From Paragordius varius (Eukaryota; Nematomorpha): a stretch of 64,000 bases of DNA. The notes under the pieces were generated by a model. It saw only the letters and a list, made by a program, of their open reading frames with translations, ran no database searches and was not told where the DNA came from. Numbering within the stretch: the first letter of the stretch is position 1; every line of letters begins with the position of its first letter. A program made the translations under genes and the position numbers. The stretch is taken from positions 13,826,001 through 13,890,000 of the forward strand of contig OZ176052.1 in assembly GCA_964247055.1 (NCBI GenBank), given 5' to 3'. Positions 1 through 10,009 of this stretch are shown here, piece after piece.

Positions 1-141
1 TCAAAAAAATTACATTTATACTCCGATCTCGACAATATTTGGGGTGATGATGGAACTACCATAGGGCTACCCAAAAAAAATTATGGCGACATCACCTGAT
101 CAAATTTGGATTTTAGGTAGCCATTTTTATTTTTAAAATCG

Positions 142-152
142 TATAAAATAAA
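142..152 (+). promoter_or_regulatory. TATA-like and AATAAA motifs in the monomer (example, function unproven)
   Basis: TATAAAATAAA lies just upstream of the 24-bp palindrome and contains both a TATAAA string and an AATAAA string. It is present in nearly every monomer. In such AT-rich DNA either string is expected often by chance, so promoter or polyadenylation function is only a possibility. No transcript start or downstream gene supports it. Confidence 0.2.
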
Positions 153-174
153 TTTTTTAAATATTTAAAAAATT
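151..174. repeat. Perfect 24-bp AT palindrome in the monomer linker (example)
   Basis: The 24 bases from AATTTTTTAAAT to ATTTAAAAAATT equal their own reverse complement with no spacer. The same element is present in nearly every monomer of the window. It can extrude as a cruciform or hairpin. It coincides with the site where several independent small deletions and duplication junctions lie (see findings). It could equally be a neutral by-product of an AT-rich linker, but perfect symmetry kept over hundreds of copies is notable. Confidence 0.9.
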
Positions 175-346
175 CATAAAAATTACATTTATGGTCCGAT
201 CCCCAAAATATTTGGGGTGATGATGGAACTACTATAGGGCTCCCCAAAAAAAATTATGGCGACATCACCTGATCAAATTTGGATTTTAGGTAGCCATTTT
301 TATTTTTAAAATCGTATAAAATAAATTTTTTAAATATTTAAAAAAT
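174..346 (+). repeat. Reference monomer of the satellite (173 bp)
   Basis: A complete, full-length monomer given as a coordinate reference. Counting from its TC, the variable part comes first (TCCGAT at about +21). The 17-bp CCCCAAA...TTTGGGG dyad is at +28 to +44. The GATGATGGAAC block and the ATAGGGCT block with its A-run follow, then the GACATCACCTGATCA block, then TTTTAGGTAGCC. The monomer ends in an almost pure A+T linker with TATAAAATAAA and the 24-bp palindrome. This copy is a minor haplotype: it has GGTCCGAT instead of AGTCCGAT or CTCCGAT, CTACTATAGGG instead of CTACCATAGGG, and GCTCCCC instead of GCTACCC. These three variants recur together, for example near 860-1030 and 29,935-30,090. 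Confidence 0.93.
201..217. repeat. CCCCAAA-ATA-TTTGGGG dyad (example)
   Basis: Seven-base arms CCCCAAA and TTTGGGG surround a 3-base centre. The dyad is intact in the AGTCCGATCCCC class of monomers. In the CTCCGATCTCG class the left arm reads TCTCGAAA, which abolishes the pairing, so the array holds dyad-plus and dyad-minus monomers. Some copies read GTATT(T/C)GGGG or GTATTCAGGG, which also weakens it. A sequence-specific DNA-binding protein site is conceivable, but none is identified. Confidence 0.85.
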
Positions 347-410
347 TCAAAAAAATTACATTTATACTCCGATCTCGACAATATTTGGGGTGATGATGGA
401 ACTACCATAG

Positions 411-478
411 GGCTACCCAAAAAAAATTATGGTGACATCACCTGATCAAATTTGGATTTTAGGTAGCCATTTTTATTT
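411..478. repeat. Nested dyad GGCTACC...GGTAGCC enclosing GGTGACATCACC (example)
   Basis: GGCTACC at 411-417 is the exact reverse complement of GGTAGCC at 472-478. Between them lies GGTGACATCACC at 431-442 (arms GGTGA and TCACC, 2-base centre), followed by the TGATCA palindrome at 443-448. The outer arms extend to 12 bases with one mismatch (GGCTACC-C-AAAA against TTTT-A-GGTAGCC). Transcribed or single-stranded, this part of the monomer could fold as a two-tier hairpin. Inner-arm strength varies with haplotype: GGTGAC pairs fully, AGTGAC pairs over 4 bases, and GGCGAC has a mismatch. Confidence 0.8.
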
Positions 479-3400
479 TTAAAATCGTATAAAATAAATT
501 TTTTAAATATTTAAAAAATTCATAAAAATTACATTTATACTCCGATCCCCAAAATATTTGGGGTGATGATGGAACTACCATATGGCTACCCAAAAAATTA
601 TAGTGACATCACCTGATCAAATTTGGATTTTAGGTAGCCATTTTTATTTTTAAAATCGTATAAAATAAATTTTTTAAATATTTAAAAAATTCATAAAAAT
701 TACATTTATACTCCGATCTCGAAAATATTTGGGGTGATGATGGAACTACCATAGGGCTACCCAAAAAAAATTATGGTGACATCACCTGATCAAATTTGGA
801 TTTTAGGTAGCCATTTTTATTTTTAAAATCGTATAAAATAAATTTTTTAAATATTTAAAAAATTCATAAAAATTACATTTATGGTCCGATCCCCAAAATA
901 TTTGGGGTGATGATGGAACTACTATAGGGCTCCCCAAAAAAAATTATGGCGACATCACCTGATCAAATTTGGATTTTAGGTAGCCATTTTTATTTTTAAA
1001 ATCGTATAAAATAAATTTTTTAAATATTTAAAAAATTCATAAAAATTACATTTATACTCCGATCTCGAAAATATTTGGGGTGATGATGGAACTACCATAG
1101 GGCTACCCAAAAAAATTATGGTGACATCACCTGATCAAATTTGGATTTTAGGTAGCCATTTTTATTTTTAAAATCGTATAAAATAAATTTTTTAAATATT
1201 TAAAAAATTCATAAAAATTACATTTATAGTCCGATCCCCAAAATATTTGGGGTGATGATGGAACTACCATATAGCTACCCAAAAAAAATTATGGCGACAT
1301 CACCTGATCAAATTTGGATTTTAGGTAGCCATTTTTATTTTTAAAATCGTATAAAATAAATTTTTTAAATATTTAAAAAATTCATAAAAATTACATTTAT
1401 AGTCCGATCCCCAAAATATTTGGGGTGATGATGGAACTACCATAGGGCTACCCAAAAAAATTATAGTGACATCACCTGATCAAATTTGGATTTTAGGTAG
1501 CCATTTTTATTTTTAAAATCGTATAAAATAAATTTTTTAAATATTTAAAAAATTCATAAAAATTACATTTATACTCCGATCTCGAAAATATTTGGGGTGA
1601 TGATGGAACTACCATAGGGCTACCCAAAAAAAATTATGGTGACATCACCTGATCAAATTTGGATTTTAGGTAGCCATTTTTATTTTTAAAATCGTATAAA
1701 ATAAATTTTTTAAATATTTAAAAAATTTATAAATATTACATTTATAGTCCGATCCCCAAAATATTTGGGGTGATGATGGAACTACCATAGGGCTACCCAA
1801 AAAAAATTATGGCGACATCACCTGATCAAATTTGGATTTTAGGTAGCCATTTTTATTTTTAAAATCGTATAAAATAAATTTTTTAAATATTTAAAAAATT
1901 CAAAAAAATTACATTTATACTCCGATCTCGACAATATTTGGGGTGATGATGGAACTACCATAGGGCTACCCAAAAAAAATTATAGTGACATCACCTGATC
2001 AAATTTGGATTTTAGGTAGCCATTTTTATTTTTAAAATCGTATAAAATAAATTTTTTAAATATTTAAAAAATTCATAAAAATTACATTTATAGTCCGATC
2101 CCCAAAATATTTGGGGTGATGATGGAACTACCATAGGGCTACGTAAAAAAAATTATGGCGACATCACCTGATCAAATTTGGATTTTAGGTAGCCATTTTT
2201 ATTTTTTATATCGTATAAAATAAATTTTTTAAATATTTAAAAAATTCATAAAAATTACATTTATAGTCCGATCCCCAAAATATTTGGGGTGATGATGAAC
2301 TACCATAGGGCTACCCAAAAAAAATTATGGTGACATCACCTGATCAAATTTGGATTTTAGGTAGCCATTTTTATTTTTAAAATCGTATAAAATAAATTTT
2401 TTAAATATTTAAAAAATTCATAAAAATTACATTTATACTCCGATCTCGAAAATATTTGGGGTGATGATGGAACTACCATAGGGCTACCCAAAAAAAATTA
2501 TGGTGACATCACCTGATCAAATTTGGATTTTAGGTAGCCATTTTTATTTTTAAAATCGTATAAAATAAATTTTTTAAATATTTAAAAAATTTATAAAAAT
2601 TACATTTAGAGTCCGATCCCCAAAGTATTTGGGGTGATGATGGAACTACCATAGGGCTACGTAAAAAAAATTATGGCGACATCACCTGATCAAATTTGGA
2701 TTTTAGGTAGCCATTTTTATTTTTAAAATCGTATAAAATAAATTTTTTAAATATTTAAAAAATTCATAAAAATTACATTTATACTCCGATCTCGAAAATA
2801 TTTGGGGTGATGATGGAACTACCATAGGGCTACCCAAAACAAATTATGGTGACATCACCTGATCAAATTTGGATTTTAGGTAGCCATTTTTATTTTTAAA
2901 ATCGTATAAAATAAATTTTTTAAATATTTAAAAAATTCAAAAAAATTACATTTATACTCCGATCTCGACAATATTTGGGGTGATGATGGAACTACCATAG
3001 GGCTACCCAAAAAAAATTATGGTGACATCACCTGATCAAAATTGGATTTTAGGTAGCCATTTTTATTTTTAAAATCGTATAAAATAAATTTTTTAAATAT
3101 TTAAAAAATTCATAAAAATTACATTTATACTCCGATCTCGAAAATATTTGGGGTGATGATGGAACTACCATAGGGCTACCCAAAACAAATTTTGGTGACA
3201 TCACCTGATCAAATTTGGATTTTAGGTAGCCATTTTTATTTTTAAAATCGTATAAAATAAATTTTTTAAATATTTAAAAAATTCAAAAAAATTACATTTA
3301 TACTCCGATCTCGACAATATTTGGGGTGATGATGGAACTACCATAGGGCTACCCAAAAAAATTTAGGTGACATCACCTGATCAAATTTGGATTTTAGGTA

Positions 3401-5242
3401 GCCATTTTTATTTTTAAAATCGTATAAAATAAATTTTTTAAATATTTAAAAAATTCATAAAAATTACATTTATACTCCGATCTCAAAAATATTTGGGGTG
3501 ATGATGGAACTACCATAGGGCTACCCAAAAAAAATTATGGTGACATCACCTGATCAAATTTGGATTTTAGGTAGCCATTTTTATTTTTAAAATCGTATAA
3601 AATAAATTTTTTAAATATTTAAAAAATTCATAAAAATTACATTTATAGTCCGATCCCCAAAATATTTGGGGTGATGATGGAACTACCATAGGGCTACCCA
3701 AAAAAAATTATGGCGACATCACCTGATCAAATTTGGATTTTAGGTAGCCATTTTTATTTTTAAAATCGTATAAAATAAATTTTTTAAATATTTAAAAAAT
3801 TCATAAAAATTACATTTATAGTCCGATCCCCAAAATATTTGGGGTGATGATGGAACTACCATAGGGCTACCCAAAAAAAATTATGGTGACATCACCTGAT
3901 CAAATTTGGATTTTAGGTAGCCATTTTTATTTTTAAAATCGTATAAAATAAATTTTTCAAATATTTAAAAAATTCATAAAAATTACATTTATACTCCGAT
4001 CTCGAAAATATTTGGGGTGATGATGGAACTACCATAGGGCTACCCAAAAAAAATTATGGTGACATCACCTGATCAAATTTGGATTTTAGGTAGCCATTTT
4101 TATTTTTAAAATCGTATAAAATAAATTTTTTAAATATTTAAAAAATTTATAAAAATTACATTTAGAGTCCGATCCCCAAAGTATTCGGGGTGATGATGGA
4201 ACTACCATAGGGCTACGTAAAAAAAATTATGGCGACATCACCTGATCAAATTTGGATTTTAGGTAGCCATTTTTATTTTTAAAATCGTATAAAATAAATT
4301 TTTTAAATATTTAAAAAATTCATAAAAATTACATTTATACTCCGATCTCGAAAATATTTGGGGTGATGATGGAACTACCATAGGGCTACCCAAAACAAAT
4401 TATGGTGACATCACCTGATCAAATTTGGATTTTAGGTAGAAATTTTTATTTTTAAAATCGTATAAAATAAATTTTTTAAATATTTAAAAAATTCATAAAA
4501 ATTACATTTATAGTCCGATCCCCAAAATATTTGGGGTGATGATGGAACTACCATAGGGCTACCCAAAAAAATTATAGTGACATCACCTGATCAAATTTGG
4601 ATTTTAGGTAGCCATTTTTATTTTTAAAATCGTATAAAATAAATTTTTTAAATATTTAAAAAATTCATAAAAATTACATTTATAGTCCGATCCCCAAAGT
4701 ATTTGGGGTGATGATGGAACTACCATAGGGCTACCCAAAAAAAATTATGGTGACATCACCTGATCAAATTTGGATTTTAGGTAGCCATTTTTATTTTTAA
4801 AATCGTATAAAATAAATTTTTTAAATATTTAAAAAATTCATAAAAATTACATTTATAGTCCGATCCCCAAAGTATTTGGGGTGATGATGGAACTACCATA
4901 GGGCTACCCAAAAAAAATTATCGCGACATCACCTGATCAAATTTGGATTTTAGGTAGCCATTTTTATTTTTAAAATCGTATAAAATAAATTTTTTAAATA
5001 TTTAAAAAATTCATAAAAATTACATTTATACTCCGATCTCGAAAATATTTGGGGTGATGATGGAACTACCATAGGGCTACCCAAAAAAATTATAGTGACA
5101 TCACCTGATCAAATTTGGATTTTAGGTAGCTATTTTTATTTTTAAAATCGTATAAAATAAATTTTTTAAATAAAAAATTCATAAAAATTACATTTATAGT
5201 CCGATCCCCAAAATATTTGGGGTGATGATGGAACTACTATAG

Positions 5243-5300
5243 GGCTACCTAAAAAAAATTATGGCGACATCACCTGATCAAATTTGGATTTTAGGTAGCC
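5243..5300. repeat. Variant monomer with perfect 12-bp outer dyad
   Basis: Here the usual GGCTACCC reads GGCTACCT. The left arm GGCTACCTAAAA (5243-5254) is therefore an exact reverse complement of TTTTAGGTAGCC (5289-5300). The same GCTACCTAAA variant recurs near 20,550, 23,485, 24,860, 27,060, 37,930, 38,620, 49,480 and 50,165, mostly after a monomer with a shortened linker, so it travels as part of a multi-monomer block. Confidence 0.8.
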
Positions 5301-7070
5301 ATTTTTATTTTTAAAATCGTATAAAATAAATTTTTTAAATATTTAAAAAATTCATAAAAATTACATTTATAGTCCGATCCCCAAAATATTTGGGGTGATG
5401 ATGGAACTACTATAGGGCTACCCATTAAAAATTATGGCGACATCACCTGATCAAATTTGGATTTTAGGTAGCCATTTTTATTTTTAAAATCGTATAAAAT
5501 AAATTTTTTAAATATTTAAAAAATTCATAAAAATTACATTTATAGCCCGATCCCCAAAGTATTCGGGGTGATGATGGAACTACCATAGGGCTACCCAAAA
5601 AAAATTATGGCGACATCACCTGATCAAATTTGGATTTTAGGTAGCCATTTTTATTTTTAAAATCGTTTAAAATAAATTTTTTAAATATTTAAAAAATTCA
5701 TAAAAATTACATTTATACTCCGATCTCGAAAATATTTGGGGTGATGATGGAACTACCATAGAGCTACCCCAAAAAAATTATAGTGACATCACCTGATCAA
5801 ATTTGGATTTTAGGTAGCCATTTTTATTTTTAAAATCGTATAAAATAAATTTTTTAAATATTTAAAAAATTCATAAAAATTACATTTATAGTCCGATCTC
5901 CAAAATATTTGGGGTGATGATGGAACTACCATAGGGCTACCCAAAAAAAATTATGGCGACATCACCTGATCAAATTTGGATTTTAGGTAGCCATTTTTAT
6001 TTTTAAAATCGTATAAAATAAATTTTTTAAATATTTAAAAAATTCATAAAAATTACATTTATAGTCCGATCCCCAAAATATTTGTAGTGATGATGGAACT
6101 ACCATAGGGCTACGCAAATAAAATTATGGTGACATCACCTGATCAAATTTGGATTTTAGGTAGCCATTTTTATTTTTAAAATCGTATAAAATAAATTTTT
6201 TAAATATTCATAAAAATTACATTTATAGTCCGATCCCCAAAATATTTGTGGTGATGATGGAACTACCATAGGTCTACGCAAAAAAAATTATGGCGACATC
6301 ATTTGATCAAATTTGGATTTTAGGTAGCCATTTTTATTTTTAAAATCGTATAAAATAAATTTTTTAAATATTTAAAAAATTCATAAAAATTACATTTATA
6401 GTCCGATCCCCAAAATATTTGTAGTGATGATGGAACTACCATAGGGCTACCCAAAAAAAATTATGGCGACATCACCTGATCAAATTTGGATTTTAGGTAG
6501 CCATTTTTATTTTTAAAATCGTATAAAATAAATTTTTTAAATATTTAAAAAATTCATAAAAATTACATTTATACTCCGATCTCGAAAATATTTGGGGTGA
6601 TGATGGAACTACCATAGAGCTACCCCAAAAAAATTATAGTGACATCACCTGATCAAATTTGGATTTTAGATAGCCATTTTTATTTTTAAAATCGTATAAA
6701 ATAAATTTTTTAAATATTTAAAAAATTCATAAAAATTACATTTATAGTCCGATCTCCAAAATATTTGGGGTGATGATGGAACTACCATAGGGCTACCCAA
6801 AAAAAATTATGGCGACATCACCTGATCAAATTTGATTTTAGGTAGCCATTTTTATTTTTAAAATCGTAAAAAATAAATTTTTTAAATATTTAAAAAATTC
6901 ATAAAAATTACATTTATACTCCGATCTCGAAAATATTTGGGGTGATGATGGAACTACCATAGGGCTACCCAAAAAAATTATAGTGACATCACCTGATCAA
7001 ATTTGGATTTTAGGTAGCCATTTTTATTTTTAAAATCGTATAAAATAAATTTTTTAAATATTTAAAAAAT

Positions 7071-9143
7071 TCATAAAAATTACATTTATAGTCCGATCCC
7101 CAAAATATTTGGGGTGATGATGGAACTACTATAGGGCTACCCAAAAAAAATTATGGCGACATCACCTGATCAAATTTGGATTTTAGGTAGCCATTTTTAT
7201 TTTTAAAATCGTATAAAATAAATTTTTTAAATATTTAAAAAATTCATAAAAATTACATTTATAGTCCGATCCCCAAAATATTTGGGGTGATGATGGAACT
7301 ACTATAGGGCTCCCCAAAAAAAATTATGGCGACATCACCTGATCAAATTTGGATTTTAGGTAGCCATTTTTATTTTTAAAATCGTATAAAATATATTTTT
7401 TAAATATTTAAAAAATTCATAAAAATTACATTTATAGTCCGATCCCCAAAGTATTCGGGGTGATGATGGAACTACCATAGGGCTACCCAAAAAAAATTAT
7501 GGCGACATCACCTGATCAAATTTGGATTTTAGGTAGCCATTTTTATTTTTAAAATCGTTTAAAATAAATTTTTTAAATATTTAAAAAATTCATAAAAATT
7601 ACATTTATACTCCGATCTCGAAAATATTTGGGGTGATGATGGAACTACCATAGAGCTACCCCAAAAAAATTATAGTGACATCACCTGATCAAATTTGGAT
7701 TTTAGGTAGCCATTTTTATTTTTAAAATCGTATAAAATAAATTTTTTAAATATTTAAAAAATCCATAAAAATTACATTTATAGTCCGATCCCCAAAATAT
7801 TTGGGGTGATGATGGAACTACCATAGGGCTACCCAAAAAAAATTATGGCGACATCACCTGATCAAATTTGGATTTTAAGTAGCCATTTTTATTTTTAAAA
7901 TCGTATAAAATAAATTTTTTAAATATTTAAAAAATTCATAAAAATTACATTTATAGTCCGATCCGCAAAATATTTGGGGTGATGATGGAACTACCATAGG
8001 GCTACGCAAAAAAAATTATGGTGACATCACCTGATCAAATATGGATTTTTGGTAGCCATTTTTATTTTTAAAATCGTATAAAATAAATTTTTTAAATATT
8101 TAAAAAATTCATAAAAATTACATTTATAGTCCGATCCCCAAAATATTTGGGGTGATGATGGAACTACTATAGGGCTACCCAAAAAAAATTATGGCGACAT
8201 CACCTGATCAAATTTGGATTTTAGGTAGCCATTTTTATTTTTAAAATCGTATAAAATAAATTTTTTAAATATTTAAAAAATTCATAAAAATTACATTTAT
8301 AGTCCGATCCCCAAAATATTTGGGGTGATGATGGAACTACTATAGGGCTCCCCAAAAAAAATTATGGCGACATCACCTGATCAAATTTGGATTTTAGGTA
8401 GCCATTTTTATTTTTAAAATCGTATAAAATATATTTTTTAAATATTTAAAAAATTCATAAAAATTACATTTATAGTCCGATCCCCAAAGTATTCGGGGTG
8501 ATGATGGAACTACCATAGGGCTACCCAAAAAAAATTATGGCGACATCACCTGATCAAATTTGGATTTTAGGTAGCCATTTTTATTTTTAAAATCGTTTAA
8601 AATAAATTTTTTAAATATTTAAAAAATTCATAAAAATTACATTTATACTCCGATCTCGAAAATATTTGGGGTGATGATGGAACTACCATAGAGCTACCCC
8701 AAAAAAATTATAGTGACATCACCTGATCAAATTTGGATTTTAGGTAGCCATTTTTATTTTTAAAATCGTATAAAATAAATTTTTTAAATATTTAAAAAAT
8801 TCATAAAAATTACATTTATAGTCCGATCCCCAAAATATTTGGGGTGATGATGGAACTACCATAGGGCTACCCAAAAAAAATTATGGCGATATCACCTGAT
8901 CAAATTTGGATTTTAAGTAGCCATTTTTATTTTTAAAATCGTATAAAATAAATTTTTTAAATATTTAAAAAATTCATAAAAATTACATTTATAGTCCGAT
9001 CCCCATATTTGGGGTGATGATGGAACTACCATAGGGCTACGCAAAAAAAATTATGGTGACATCACCTGATCAAATTTGGATTTTTGGTAGCCATTTTTAT
9101 TTTTAAAATCGTATAAAATAAATTTTTTAAATATTTAAAAAAT
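7071..9143 (+). repeat. Two tandem 6-monomer higher-order repeats (1038 and 1035 bp)
   Basis: The units start at 7071 and 8109. The order of monomer markers is CTACTATAGGGCTACCC; CTACTATAGGGCTCCCC with ATATATTTTTT; GTATTCGGGG with ATCGTTTAAAAT; CATAGAGCTACCCC; TTTTAAGTAGCC; GCTACGC with TTTTTGGTAGCC. The G of ATCGTTTAAA is at 7557 and 8595, exactly 1038 bp apart. The second unit is 3 bp shorter because its last monomer has CCCCATATTTGGGG instead of the 17-bp dyad. Confidence 0.9.
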
Positions 9144-10009
9144 TCAAAAAAATTACATTTATACTCCGATCTCGACAATATTTGGGGTGATGATGGAACT
9201 ACCATAGGGCTACCCAAAAAAATTATGGTGATATCACCTGATCAAATTTGGATTTTAGGTAGCCATTTTTATTTTTAAAATCGTATAAAATAAATTTTTT
9301 AAATATTTAAAAAATTCATAAAAATTACATTTATACTCCGATCCCCAAAATATTTGGGGTGATGATGGAACTACTATAGGGCTACCCAAAAAAAATTATG
9401 GCGACATCACCTGATCAAATTTGGATTTTAGGTAGCCATTTTTATTTTTAAAATCGTATAAAATAAATTTTTTAAATATTTAAAAAATTCATAAAAATTA
9501 CATTTATACTCCGATCTCGAAAATATTTGGGGTGATGATGAAACTACCATAGGGCTACATTATGGTGACATCACCTGATCAAATTTGGATTTTAGGTAGC
9601 CATTTTTATTTTTAAAATCGTATAAAATAAATTTTTTAAATATTTAAAAAATTCATAAAAATTACATTTATAGTCCGATCCCCAAAATATTTGGGGTGAT
9701 GATGGAACTACCATAGGGCTACCCAAAAATAATTATGGCGACATCACCTGATCAAATTTGGATTTTAGGTAGCCATTTTTATTTTTAAAATCGTATAAAA
9801 TAAATTTTTTAAATATTTAAAAAATTCATAAAAATTACATTTATACTCCGATCCCCAAAATATTTGGGGTGATGATGGAACTACTATAGGGCTACCCAAA
9901 AAAAATTATGGCGACATCACCTGATCAAATTTGGATTTTAGGTAGCCATTTTTATTTTTAAAATCGTATAAAATAAATTTTTTAAATATTTAAAAAATTC
10001 ATAAAAATT

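Noticed and set aside
142-152. Promoter and polyadenylation signal in every monomer
   Set aside because: TATAAA and AATAAA strings are expected by chance in DNA this rich in A+T, and no gene lies downstream. Kept only as a low-confidence motif note.
201-217. CCCCAAAA resembling the telomere repeat of some ciliates
   Set aside because: It occurs once per 173-bp monomer as one arm of a dyad, not in tandem, so it is not telomeric repeat DNA.
7441-7470. CENP-B box in monomers with TATTCGGGG
   Set aside because: The core pattern TTCGNNNNANNCGGG is not satisfied on either strand in the TTCGGGG or CTCGAAAAT variants. Any match is limited to TTCG or CGAA.
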